From NCBI GenBank assembly GCA_007122315.1, contig SKUB01000111.1, positions 1 to 64,000 on the forward strand: DNA of 64,000 nucleotides, in the 5' to 3' direction. The stretch is from Pseudomonadales bacterium (GTDB taxonomy: Bacteria > Pseudomonadota > Gammaproteobacteria > Pseudomonadales > Azotimanducaceae). The stretch's first letter is position 1, and each line of letters starts with the position of its first letter. A program made the translations under genes and the position numbers. Shown here piece by piece: positions 8,303 through 16,869 of the stretch. The notes under the pieces are model-generated. The model was not told the DNA's origin. It made no database searches and worked only from the letters and a program-made list of their open reading frames with translations.

Positions 8303-10283
8303 TGCCCGCCTGGGGCAGCAGGGCCAGGTAGGCCTCCTTGGCCGCTGTGGGGAGGCCGAGCCAGAGCGATTGCATCACAGCAAAACGGTAGAAACGGTAC
8401 GGGCGCGGGTGCTTGATCTGGCGCAGACAACCGAGCGCACGTCGCTGCTTGCCGAGCTGTGCGTAGGCGAATCCCATCATGATCCAGATGAAGTCGACTT
8501 CCGAGAAACGCCGGCAGCGGGCCATCACCTCGATGGCCTCCTCGTAACGGCCGCTGGCGATGCAGGCGTTGCCGAGCATGTAGCACAGGAACGGCTCGCG
8601 GGAATCCTTGGGCGACAGGCGCATGGCATAGCGGCAGCGGTCGAGCCCTTCTGCGCTGCGGCCGAGGTTGGCGATGAGATAGCCGCAGACACCCTGATAC
8701 ATGGCATTGCTCGGCTCGATCTGTACGGCCCTTTCCAGGTACTCCAGTGCCGGGGCCAGCCCACCGGGTTGCGTGAACGTGATCATACCCATGGCATACA
8801 AGGCCACCGGATGCTCGGGCAGGAGCTGAAAGGCACGCTCGGCATGGCGCTGGGCTATCGGCAGCACCTCGCGTCCGTCCCCGCCCCAGAGCAGGGAGGT
8901 GGACAGGCCGATGGCAATGCCGGCTTCCGCCAGACCGAAGTCCGGTTCCAGTTCCAGCGCCTGGCGGAAGCGCCTCAACGAACGCTCGGGTCTGGGTGCA
9001 GGGGCATCGACGAACAGCCAGTACCAGCCTTCCTGCCACAGCCGCCAGGCACTCTGATTGCCGCTGCGGGCACCGTAGGCCATATCGTCGAGGCGCAGCC
9101 GAGGTTCGAGCTGAGCGCAGATGGCCGCAGTCAGTTCGTCCTGGGTGGCAAAGGGCTCGACAAATACCCGATCAAATCGATGTGACCAGACCTCGGCACC
9201 GCTCTGAGCATCCACGAGTTGAGCGCTGATTCGAAGCTGATCCCCGGCACTGCGGATACTGCCCTCGAGCACGTAGCGCACGCCCAGCTGGCGGCGCACG
9301 GTCTGCGGGTCGGGGAGGGCATGGCGATAGATCCGGGTCGTCGCATGGGCAATCACGAAGAACTCGGGAATGCGCGCGAGGAGGGTGGTGAGGTCCTCGG
9401 TCATGCTGTCCGCAAGCAGCTCGTGGGCGTCGTTTCCCGTCAGGTTGACGAAGGGCAGAACAGCAATCGATGGTCGATCCGTGATCGGCTCCTGAGCCGC
9501 CCAGAACGCTCCGTTGTGTTGCGCGACGAGAGGCTCGTTGGCGACCGCGTTGAGGGCAGAGACAAGCCGTTGCTGGTAGCGGGGACCGAATCGCAGGGGC
9601 CGCGGAATCATGCGGTCGGACGCGAGGCCGCGTGGCGCGATGGTGTCAGCGTCACTGCTGATGAGCAGAGGGAGCTCCTGGGACAGCAGGTAGTCGAGGA
9701 TGCCGGAATCCCTGCGGGTGACGACACCGGGCGGCGCCAGGTGCCAGAGCACCACATGGCATTGCTGCAGGGCGCGTATCAGCGCGGTGTCCGATATCCG
9801 TGCCAGCGCGTGGGCATCATCCACCCGGCAGCCGAGGTCGGTCAGCCAGGCCCGCTCAGCCGCGATGAAGTCCTCCATGCCCTCAGGCGCGCAGTGGACC
9901 ATATGCAGATCAAGGCTCGCGTGAGCGCGCCTGCTGCACTGACTGCGACGGCGAGCAAAGCACCATTGGCGGAACTCGGCGTCGTCGCGCTGGAGGTCCT
10001 CCAGCTCGATGGCGAAGATCTGCAGCAGCGCTGGCCAGCGCTGCACCGGGACGGGGTAGCTGCGGCGGTGGTGGTCCACCGACGCACGTGGAATCGCATA
10101 GTTGGAATCGACGTGCTTGAACCAGGCATCGATGCCGTGGACAGAAATAGGCGCATCCGCCCGGCTCATGGCCTCGGCCAGAGCCTTGCGGCTGCAGACG
10201 GCTCCCCCCAGTCCGGAATCGAGCAGCGCCTTCAGTTTCTGTGTCGTCAGAATCCCTTCGCTCGAGTTTCTTGTCGTGGACAT
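8286..10283 (-). CDS. Multidomain protein: N-terminal HTH-like, TIR-like, TolB-N-like and TPR domains
   Basis: This 665-aa soluble protein has no signal peptide or obvious membrane helix. Residues about 10-95 resemble a small helix-turn-helix-type domain (SRKALAEAMSRADAPISVHG). Residues about 125-245 look like a TIR/SEFIR-type alpha-beta domain (MVHCAPEGMEDFIAAERAWL, then a VVLWHLAPPGVV strand). Residues about 268-370 match the TolB N-terminal-like module usually fused to adenylate-cyclase or winged-helix regulators (IAVLPFVNLTGNDAHELLAD and VRYVLEGSIRSAGDQLRISA). Residues about 395-650 form tetratricopeptide-like repeats. The last two modules are clear; the first two are fold-level inference. 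It probably acts as an intracellular sensor or scaffold, role unknown. Confidence 0.7.
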   Translation of the reverse strand: MSTTRNSSEGILTTQKLKALLDSGLGGAVCSRKALAEAMSRADAPISVHGIDAWFKHVDSNYAIPRASVDHHRRSYPVPVQRWPALLQIFAIELEDLQRDDAEFRQWCFARRRSQCSRRAHASLDLHMVHCAPEGMEDFIAAERAWLTDLGCRVDDAHALARISDTALIRALQQCHVVLWHLAPPGVVTRRDSGILDYLLSQELPLLISSDADTIAPRGLASDRMIPRPLRFGPRYQQRLVSALNAVANEPLVAQHNGAFWAAQEPITDRPSIAVLPFVNLTGNDAHELLADSMTEDLTTLLARIPEFFVIAHATTRIYRHALPDPQTVRRQLGVRYVLEGSIRSAGDQLRISAQLVDAQSGAEVWSHRFDRVFVEPFATQDELTAAICAQLEPRLRLDDMAYGARSGNQSAWRLWQEGWYWLFVDAPAPRPERSLRRFRQALELEPDFGLAEAGIAIGLSTSLLWGGDGREVLPIAQRHAERAFQLLPEHPVALYAMGMITFTQPGGLAPALEYLERAVQIEPSNAMYQGVCGYLIANLGRSAEGLDRCRYAMRLSPKDSREPFLCYMLGNACIASGRYEEAIEVMARCRRFSEVDFIWIMMGFAYAQLGKQRRALGCLRQIKHPRPYRFYRFAVMQSLWLGLPTAAKEAYLALLPQAGISAQA

Positions 10284-10409
10284 CGCGCCTTACGCCACCC
10301 TTTCATCGAACTGTAGCGGATCGTTGACAGAGGCAACAAGCGCTTGCAGCCTGCGCTCAGACGATCTGTCTGCACGGCCCGATGCGCTGCGCGGCCATTG
10401 CAGCGATGA

Positions 10410-10438
10410 TTGGTCCACCCCGTATACGACGCTATGCT
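10410..10438 (+). promoter_or_regulatory. Predicted sigma-70 promoter of dsbA-like gene
   Basis: TTGGTC (10410-10415) and TATGCT (10433-10438) are separated by exactly 17 bp and lie about 70 bp upstream of the dsbA-like start codon. Confidence 0.4.
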
Positions 10439-10509
10439 GCTCATGCCCGGTTCAGCCTGACCATGGCGCAATGGCGTCACCATTCCGAATACCAGGAGAT
10501 TTCACGTCC

Positions 10510-11118
10510 ATGATGTTGCTCAGACGAAGCCTGCTGTGTGCTTTGCTGCTTCTCCCGCTCGCTGCAGTCGCCCAGCAGGGAGGCTACCGCACCATCGGCT
10601 CAGAGACGCCGACGGTAGAGGGTCCGGTGGAGGTGCTGGAGTTCTTCTGGTACGGCTGTGGCGCCTGCTATCAGTTCGCGCCGCTGGTGGATGCATGGAA
10701 GGCCGACCTCGATGAAGGCGTAAAATTCACCCGGGTGCCCGCAGTGCTGAACCCGAACTGGCGCCATCACGGCAAGGCGTTCTATACGGCCGAGGCGCTG
10801 GGCGTCACGGATCGGGTGCACAACCAGATCTTCGACTCGATCCATCAGCAGCGCCGGTTCCTGGAGTCGGAAGCGGAGGTTCGTGAGCTGTTCGTCAGCA
10901 ACGGGGTCGACGGCGACGAGTTCGACGCGGCCTGGAATTCCTTTGCAGTGGACAGTCAGATCAGGCGTGCAGAGCGTCTCGCGCGGCAGTATCAGGTACG
11001 GGCGACGCCGAGCATGGTGGTGGCGGGGCACTACGTTTCAGACCCGCGCGCGGCGGGCGGCCTGAGAGAACTGCTCGATCTCACCGATCGGCTGACAGAG
11101 CAGCTGCGAGCGGATTGA
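10510..11118 (+). CDS. dsbA: DsbA-family periplasmic thiol:disulfide oxidoreductase
   Basis: The 202-aa precursor starts at ATG 10510 with AGGAG eleven bases upstream. A signal peptide (MMLLRRSLLCALLLLPLAAVA) precedes the mature protein. The redox motif is CGAC at residues 50 and 53, following the FFWYGCGACYQF strand-helix junction. Other DsbA proteins more often carry CPHC, so the two inner residues, which tune redox potential, differ here. The cis-proline loop is present as VRATPSMVV. The helical insertion of DsbA lies between these motifs. It should introduce disulfides into exported proteins, with DsbB expected elsewhere. Confidence 0.9.
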   Translation: MMLLRRSLLCALLLLPLAAVAQQGGYRTIGSETPTVEGPVEVLEFFWYGCGACYQFAPLVDAWKADLDEGVKFTRVPAVLNPNWRHHGKAFYTAEALGVTDRVHNQIFDSIHQQRRFLESEAEVRELFVSNGVDGDEFDAAWNSFAVDSQIRRAERLARQYQVRATPSMVVAGHYVSDPRAAGGLRELLDLTDRLTEQLRAD

Positions 11119-11124
11119 AACGAC

Positions 11125-11150
11125 TGCGGGCGCCGTCCCTGGCGCCCGCA
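11125..11150. terminator. Strong hairpin between dsbA and isocitrate lyase
   Basis: A perfect 10-bp GC-rich stem (11125-11134 with 11141-11150) and a 6-nt loop begin 6 nt after the dsbA stop and lie 34 nt beyond the convergent isocitrate lyase stop. It probably serves both genes, although T-tracts are weak. Confidence 0.65.
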
Positions 11151-11184
11151 TTGGGGAATTGATCAGCACTTCCCCAGCCGTGAA

Positions 11185-12786
11185 TCAGAACTGATTCATG
11201 GTGTTCGCGGTGCCGCCGGCGAGCAGGGCCTTCTCGCCGAGGAAGTACTCCTTGTGGTCGTCGCCGATGTTGGAGCCGGCGAGGTCCTGGTGCTTGACGG
11301 CAGCCAGGCCGCGGCGGATCTCGGCTCGCTGGACGTCACGAACGTAGGCGAGCATGCCCTTGTCACCGAAGTAACCTTCCGCCAGCACATCGGTGGACAG
11401 CGCCGCCGTGTGGTAGGTGGGCAGGGTGATCAGGTGATGGAAGATCCCCGCTTCGCGGGCAGCGTCCTTCTGGAAGCTCTGCACCTGCCGGTCGGCTTCG
11501 ATTCCAAGCTCGGAATCATCGAACTTGGCATCCATCAGGCCCTTGTCCACTTTCGCGGGATCGGGATAGGCAGACACGTCCTTGCCTTCCGCTTTCCAAT
11601 CCGCATAGACCTGCTCGCGGAACTTCAGGGTCCAGTTGAACGACGGCGAGTTGTTATAGACCAGCTTTGCTTCCGGACGCACCTTGCGAATGGCGTCCAC
11701 CATCTCCGCGATCTGGCCCACGTGAGGCCGCTCGGTTTCGATCCAGAGCAGGTCGGCGCCATGCTCGAGACTGGTGATGCAGTCGAGCACCACCCGATCG
11801 AAGCCGGTGTTCTCGCGGAAGGCATAGAGGCCGTTGTCGAGCCGCTTCGGCCGCGCGAGTTTGCCGTTCTGGTGAATGGTGACGTCACCGTCGCGCAACT
11901 GGCTGACGTCGTTCACCGGCTCAGCTTCGAGGAAGTCGAGGTACTTCTGGCCCAAGTCGCCGGGCTTCTGCGGCACCGGGATCTTCTGGGTCAGGCCGGC
12001 GCCGAGGGAGTCGGTGCGGGCGACGATGATGCCATTCTCGATGCCAAGTTCCAGGAAGGCGTAACGGACGGCATTGATCTTGGAGACGAAGTCCTCGTGC
12101 GGCACCGTCACCTTGCCTGCCTGGTGACCGCACTGCTTGGCATCGGAGACCTGGTTCTCGATCTGGATTGCGCAGGCACCTGCCTCGATCATGCGCTTGG
12201 CCAGCAGGTAGGTGGCCTCCTCATTGCCGAAACCGGCATCGATGTCGGCGATCATCGGCACCACATGGGTCTCGTAGTTGTCGATCCGGGCGATGATGTC
12301 GTCCGTGTTCTTGCCGGCGGCGCGGGCTTCGTCGAGCTCCACGAAGATGTGGCGCAACTCGCGGGCATCCGCCTGACGCAGGAAGGTATAGATCTCCTCG
12401 ATCAGGTCGGGGACCGTCGTCTTCTCGTGCATGGACTGATCAGGCAGGGGACCGAACTTCGACCGCAGGGCGGCCACCATCCAGCCGGACAGATAGATGT
12501 AGTTGCGGTCCGTGGTGTTACGGTGCTTCTTGATGGACATCATCACCTGCTGGGCGATGTACCCGTGCCAGCAGCCGAGGGACTGGGTGTACTTGCTGGA
12601 GTCGGCATCATAGGCAGCCATGTCCTGGCGCATGATGTCGGCGGTGTATTGGGCGATCTCGAGCCCATTCTTGAAGCGGTTCTGACGCCGCATCCGGACG
12701 GTGTACTCCGGGTTGATGGCGCGCCACTCGTCCTTCTGCTTGAGCAGAGCGGTGACTTCCTCGATTTCCTTCAGATACTCGGACAT
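11185..12786 (-). CDS. aceA: Isocitrate lyase
   Basis: The 533-aa enzyme cleaves isocitrate to succinate and glyoxylate in the glyoxylate shunt, needed for growth on acetate, fatty acids or alkanes. It belongs to the longer bacterial class typified by Pseudomonas (about 530 aa) rather than the 430-aa E. coli class. The active-site loop reads SDAKQCGHQAGKVTVPHEDF, with the catalytic Cys in QCGH. The substrate and metal regions AGFGNEEATYLLAKRMIEAG and NGIIVARTDSLGAG are intact. I placed the start at MSEYLKEIEEV because an AGGGGAG sequence precedes it and family members begin there. Malate synthase is not in the window. Confidence 0.95.
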   Translation of the reverse strand: MSEYLKEIEEVTALLKQKDEWRAINPEYTVRMRRQNRFKNGLEIAQYTADIMRQDMAAYDADSSKYTQSLGCWHGYIAQQVMMSIKKHRNTTDRNYIYLSGWMVAALRSKFGPLPDQSMHEKTTVPDLIEEIYTFLRQADARELRHIFVELDEARAAGKNTDDIIARIDNYETHVVPMIADIDAGFGNEEATYLLAKRMIEAGACAIQIENQVSDAKQCGHQAGKVTVPHEDFVSKINAVRYAFLELGIENGIIVARTDSLGAGLTQKIPVPQKPGDLGQKYLDFLEAEPVNDVSQLRDGDVTIHQNGKLARPKRLDNGLYAFRENTGFDRVVLDCITSLEHGADLLWIETERPHVGQIAEMVDAIRKVRPEAKLVYNNSPSFNWTLKFREQVYADWKAEGKDVSAYPDPAKVDKGLMDAKFDDSELGIEADRQVQSFQKDAAREAGIFHHLITLPTYHTAALSTDVLAEGYFGDKGMLAYVRDVQRAEIRRGLAAVKHQDLAGSNIGDDHKEYFLGEKALLAGGTANTMNQF

Positions 12787-13002
12787 GGGGCTCCCCTTGC
12801 TGGCGGTATGAACATCGCAGGGGCGCACCCTAACAGCGACGGCGCTCGGAACAAAGGGAATGCTGGGCAACTAATATATGCGAGATCTTCAGGTGTCGCG
12901 TTCGACGCTACCTGCGCCCAGGCAGGGCCGACCCGCCAGCGTCGGTCGTCGCGACCGGGGAGGGTACAATGCCGCGCTTGACCACATAGGGAGTGACACG
13001 CT

Positions 13003-13926
13003 TTGGCCATGCAGCACATCTTCTCCGGCAATCCTCTCGACCGCGCCGACGCCCTGCGCCGCGACAGCGACTGGCTGGAAGCTTCGGCAAAGTCGCCGGA
13101 CGCGCGCTACCTGCCTCTGTGGCAACTCAACGTCCTGGTGGACTCGCAGAGCTCCGGCTCTCCGGTGCTGGGCTGGCTGCGGCAGGCGGATGTCGCCAGA
13201 TTGGATGTGGGACTGCCACCGGTCTTCCTTGGGCTCAAGGACGGCTTGCCGCATTTCGCGCTGGACATCTCCGCAGTGCACGATCCCAACCATGAACTCA
13301 CCCTCGGCAATGGTTTCGCGTTTGCAGAGTCGCGGGCCGCGGCCATGACCCTGCCGCTGGCCGATACCGGGATTCTGGCGCAGGCCCGCGCGCAGATCGG
13401 CTGGCACAAGAGCCATCGCTACTGCAGTTGCTGTGGGCACCCCACGGAGCAGGAGAAGGGCGGCCATCTGCGCCGCTGTCCGGAATGCGGGGCGGAGCAT
13501 TTCCCGCGCACGGACCCGGTGGCGATCATGCTGGTGGTGGATGGCGACCACTGCCTGCTCGGCCAGTCGCATGGTCCGCTCATGCGCTTCGGCATGTTCT
13601 CGGCGCTGGCTGGATTCATCGATCAGGGCGAGTCCATCGAGGAGGCGGTGCGGCGTGAAATTCTGGAAGAGGCGGGCATCAGCGTGGGTGCGGTCCGCTA
13701 CCATTCTTCGCAGCCCTGGCCCTTCCCGTCATCGCTGATGATCGGCTGCCACGCCACCGCGCTGACCCGGGAGATCACCATCGACGAGGACGAGATGCAC
13801 GACGTCCGCTGGTTCACCCGCCACGAGGTCCTCGATGCCCTTGCCGGCGAGCACCCTGACCTGCGTCTTCCAGGTCCCATGGCCATCGCCCATCACCTGG
13901 TCAAGGATTGGGCGGAGGACCGGTGA
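13003..13926 (+). CDS. nudC: NAD+ diphosphatase / RNA deNADding hydrolase NudC
   Basis: This 307-aa Nudix hydrolase cleaves NAD(H) to NMN and AMP, and in E. coli NudC also removes NAD caps from RNA. A four-cysteine zinc ribbon (CSCCGHP, then CPECGAEHFPRTDPVAI) precedes the Nudix box GFIDQGESIEEAVRREILEE. The NudC-specific SQPWPFPSSLM motif follows. AGGGAG at 12988-12993 is 9 nt from a TTG at 13003 and 15 nt from an ATG at 13009, so the TTG start looks better spaced. The start is uncertain by two residues. It overlaps the next gene by 4 bp. Confidence 0.93.
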   Translation: MAMQHIFSGNPLDRADALRRDSDWLEASAKSPDARYLPLWQLNVLVDSQSSGSPVLGWLRQADVARLDVGLPPVFLGLKDGLPHFALDISAVHDPNHELTLGNGFAFAESRAAAMTLPLADTGILAQARAQIGWHKSHRYCSCCGHPTEQEKGGHLRRCPECGAEHFPRTDPVAIMLVVDGDHCLLGQSHGPLMRFGMFSALAGFIDQGESIEEAVRREILEEAGISVGAVRYHSSQPWPFPSSLMIGCHATALTREITIDEDEMHDVRWFTRHEVLDALAGEHPDLRLPGPMAIAHHLVKDWAEDR

Positions 13927-14555
13927 ACGACCTGCGGCTCCACTCGCCTGCCTTCCACCGCAATGTCGCCCCGATCACGGCGGCGTTCGCGCCATGGCTC
14001 GACGGCCGCAGCGGCGATGTTCTCGAGTTAGGCTCCGGAAGCGGCCAGCATGTCTTGGCATTCGCGAAAACCTGGCCTGCGTTGCGCTGGTGGCCGACGG
14101 ATCCGGAGGCCCCGCAGCGGGCAAGCATCGACGCTTGGCGAGCAGTCGAGGGAACTGCCAATGTCGAGACGCCGTTTGCCCTGGATGCAGCTGCGGATGA
14201 GTGGTCCCTCGACGCGCCCGGGCGCCCCCGCAGCGACGATCTGATCGCCATGGTGTGCCTGAACGTCGTGCACATCAGTCCCTGGAGCGTCACCGAGGGT
14301 CTGTTCGCAGGCGCGGGTCGCTACCTGGCCGGTGGCGGGTTGTTGCTGCTCTATGGACCCTACAACCGTGATGGCCGCCACACGGCGCCGAGCAATGCCC
14401 GTTTCGATGCCGACCTGCGGGCACGGAATCCGAGCTGGGGCATTCGCGATCTGGGCGCCGTGGAGCAGGTCGCCCGGGTCCACAAGCTCGAACTGGCCCA
14501 CATCGAAGCCATGCCGGCCAACAACTTCACGCTGGTGTTCCGGAAGGCGCCCTGA
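13923..14555 (+). CDS. DUF938-family SAM-dependent methyltransferase-like protein
   Basis: The 210-aa protein starts at a GTG overlapping the nudC stop (GTGA), with GGAGG just upstream, so it is translationally coupled to nudC. The SAM-binding glycine motif is VLELGSGSGQHVLAFAK, and a post-I acidic strand follows (RWWPTDPE). The motif MVCLNVVHISPWSVTEGLF and the tail NNFTLVFRK are typical of DUF938 proteins. The substrate is unknown in the family. Confidence 0.85.
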   Translation: MNDLRLHSPAFHRNVAPITAAFAPWLDGRSGDVLELGSGSGQHVLAFAKTWPALRWWPTDPEAPQRASIDAWRAVEGTANVETPFALDAAADEWSLDAPGRPRSDDLIAMVCLNVVHISPWSVTEGLFAGAGRYLAGGGLLLLYGPYNRDGRHTAPSNARFDADLRARNPSWGIRDLGAVEQVARVHKLELAHIEAMPANNFTLVFRKAP

Positions 14556-14570
14556 TCCCGTCCAGTGGCG

Positions 14571-16301
14571 TCAGGGACGTCCGACGCGCTCGACGACGCC
14601 TTCCCGACGCGGATCGGCTGCACCTTCGAGCTGGCCGCTGCGGATGACGATGCTGTGGATGCCGGAATTCTCGCCGCCGCGCTCGTTGAGAGGATAGCCA
14701 CGTTCCCGAAGTCCCTCGAGCAGGGCAGGGTCGGCGCGCTCCGATTCAACTTGAACCGGCAGCCTGCGGGCGATGACGTTCGGCAGATCGACAGCTGCCT
14801 GGGCGTCAAGCCCGAAGTCGATCACGCCGATCAGCGACTTGAGCGTGTAGGCGATGATGGAGTTCCCGCCCGGAGATCCGGTGACCATGAACAGGTGGCC
14901 ATCGGCATCGAATACCAGCACCGGTGTCATCGACGAACGTGGGCGCTTTCCCGGTTCCACCGCGTTGGCCACGGGGCGACCATCGACCGTGGGTGTGGCG
15001 GCGAAATCCGTGAGCTGATTGTTGAGCAGGAATCCAGAGGCCATGCGCTGACTGCCGAAGGCCATTTCCACCGATGCCGTGAACGCAACGGCGTTGCCCG
15101 CAGCGTCCACCACGGACAGGTGGGTGGTGCCGGTGACATCGCCGCTGCCGTCGAAGGCCCAGCGGCTGCGGATGGGCTCATCGTGCAGGACGGAGCCGGG
15201 ATCACCGGGCAGCACGTCCACATCGGGTGGGCTGCGTTCCGCCGCCCGCGCGGCGACATAGCCGGGATCGATCAAGTCGGCGCTGGGAACCGGTACGAAA
15301 TCCGCATCGGCGACGTAGTGGTCCCGGTCCGCGTAACCGAGTTTCATGGCATCGATGAAGGCAGCCCAGCCTGCCGGCGTATTGCTGACCCCATCCGGGG
15401 CAAGCTGCTCGAGCAGCCCGAGGATCTGCACCACCGCAGTGCCTGACGACGGTGGCGGCATGGAGCAGACACGAAAGCCGCGATAGGGTCCGCACACCGG
15501 CTCCCGCACCACCGGCCGGTAGGCTTCGAGATCGCTCAGAGTCAGGGTGCCCGGTCGCGGCGCCGCCGATGCTCCGGCGACGATGCTTGCGGCCACCGGT
15601 CCCGAATAGAAGCCTCGAGGGCCTTCCTCAGCGATACGACGCAGGGTCTCAGCATATTCAGGGTTGGTTCGCAGCGTGCCCACCGGCAGCGGTTCACCAC
15701 CAGGGAAGAAGTAACTCGCAGTCACGGGATCCTCATCGAGGCGGGTGACGCGCGCGATGCGTCCCAAGAGTTCGTGCAGGCGCGGAGAGACCTCGAAACC
15801 CTCCTCGGCCAGGGTGATGGCGGGCTCGAACAGGCTGTTCCAGGGCAGGGTGCCAAAGCGCTCATGCGCAGCATGGTAGAGGGCGACAACGCTGGGGACG
15901 CCAATGGCGTGGCCGCTCTGAATGCGCTCGAAGAACGGGAGTTCCTCACCATCCTCGTCGAGAAACATGTCGGCCTGTGCACCCTCCGGTGCCGTCTCGC
16001 GGCCGTCGAAAGCGAGCACGCTGCCGTCCTCCACGGCATAGGTGAGCATGAAGCCGCCGCCTCCGAGCCCCGAGCTCTGTGGCTCCACGAGGCCGAGCAC
16101 CGCGTGAGCTGCAATGGCGGCATCCACAGCCGACCCACCCTGACGCAGGATCTCGCCACCGGCTGCCGAAGCGTAGGGGTTCGCCGTCGTAATCATGGCC
16201 TCACTGGTGGCGCGCGGCGGATCCTCCTGCGTGGCCGCAGTCTCCATGTTCCCGTTGCAGCCAGTGAGGAACAGAACTCCGAAAAGGGTGAGCCAGCGCA
16301 T
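14571..16301 (-). CDS. ggt: Gamma-glutamyltransferase, predicted lipoprotein
   Basis: The 576-aa N-terminal-nucleophile hydrolase cleaves gamma-glutamyl bonds of glutathione and related compounds. The catalytic threonine that starts the small subunit after self-cleavage is in DVTGTTHLSVVDAAGN. The substrate-loop glycines (TGSPGGNSIIAYTL) and the LGGGGFML segment of the large subunit are present. The start at 16301 gives MRWLTLFGVLFLTGCNGN, a lipoprotein signal with lipobox LTGC; a GAGGAG lies upstream. Classical Ggt is a soluble periplasmic enzyme, so membrane anchoring is a variation. Confidence 0.93.
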   Translation of the reverse strand: MRWLTLFGVLFLTGCNGNMETAATQEDPPRATSEAMITTANPYASAAGGEILRQGGSAVDAAIAAHAVLGLVEPQSSGLGGGGFMLTYAVEDGSVLAFDGRETAPEGAQADMFLDEDGEELPFFERIQSGHAIGVPSVVALYHAAHERFGTLPWNSLFEPAITLAEEGFEVSPRLHELLGRIARVTRLDEDPVTASYFFPGGEPLPVGTLRTNPEYAETLRRIAEEGPRGFYSGPVAASIVAGASAAPRPGTLTLSDLEAYRPVVREPVCGPYRGFRVCSMPPPSSGTAVVQILGLLEQLAPDGVSNTPAGWAAFIDAMKLGYADRDHYVADADFVPVPSADLIDPGYVAARAAERSPPDVDVLPGDPGSVLHDEPIRSRWAFDGSGDVTGTTHLSVVDAAGNAVAFTASVEMAFGSQRMASGFLLNNQLTDFAATPTVDGRPVANAVEPGKRPRSSMTPVLVFDADGHLFMVTGSPGGNSIIAYTLKSLIGVIDFGLDAQAAVDLPNVIARRLPVQVESERADPALLEGLRERGYPLNERGGENSGIHSIVIRSGQLEGAADPRREGVVERVGRP

Positions 16302-16462
16302 CAATGAGATTCTCCTCGATGAAGGACGGACGACGATCCGCACTCTAGCATCTGCGGGCGCTTCATCCTGAGACGCAGTGCGGTACGCTTTCGATCTTGA
16401 CGGTCAGGTTGCTAGCAGAATTCGTACCCGATTCGGTCGGTTCTGCATGGACGGAGAGAAGC

Positions 16463-16858
16463 GTGTCGAAATCGAAACAGCTGCTGATCACCGCTGTGGT
16501 GGTTGGCTTGTCGGCAGTGTTGATCATCGGTCTGCTGCCCAAGGGTGGCTACAACAGTGACGTGTCCCGGGTCGGCCAGGGCCAGCCCGCCGTTGTGCTC
16601 GCGTTCGAGAACTACGCGCCGGCGAGTATGGACACGATGGCGCTGTTCGATCGGGTACGGCGGGATCATCGGGAGCAGGTGCTGTTCCTCGTGGCTGATC
16701 TCGGAACCCCGAGGGGGCGCACGTTTGCTGAACAGTACCGCGCATTCTCAGGGGTGGTCATGACCTTTGGTCCGGACGGCACGCTGTTAGGTCATGGTCT
16801 GATCGAATCCGGCGAGAGCGAGCTGCGGCAGCGCCTGTCCCAGGAACTCGGGCTGTGA
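16463..16858 (+). CDS. Small membrane-anchored protein with thioredoxin-like features, unknown function
   Basis: The 131-aa product starts at a GTG (VSKSKQLLITAVVVGL) with GGAGAGAA about 5 nt upstream. One N-terminal membrane helix is followed by a periplasmic domain of about 100 residues. The domain looks thioredoxin-like (QPAVVLAFENYAPASMDTMA, VLFLVADLGTPRGRTFAEQY, GVVMTFGPDGTLL), but there is no cysteine at all, so it cannot be a disulfide oxidoreductase. Function unknown. It converges on dacB with an 11-bp gap. Confidence 0.65.
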   Translation: MSKSKQLLITAVVVGLSAVLIIGLLPKGGYNSDVSRVGQGQPAVVLAFENYAPASMDTMALFDRVRRDHREQVLFLVADLGTPRGRTFAEQYRAFSGVVMTFGPDGTLLGHGLIESGESELRQRLSQELGL

Positions 16859-16869
16859 GGCATGGCCCA

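Noticed and set aside
11254-12981. Long open frame (575 codons) on the plus strand across isocitrate lyase
   Set aside because: It is antisense to a well-supported gene; GC-rich codon bias keeps the opposite frame open. The translation matches no family and lacks a ribosome binding site.
16378-16462. Upstream ATG start for the small thioredoxin-like protein
   Set aside because: The extended N-terminus would be acidic and unlike a signal anchor; the GTG at 16463 has a good ribosome binding site and is followed directly by the membrane helix.
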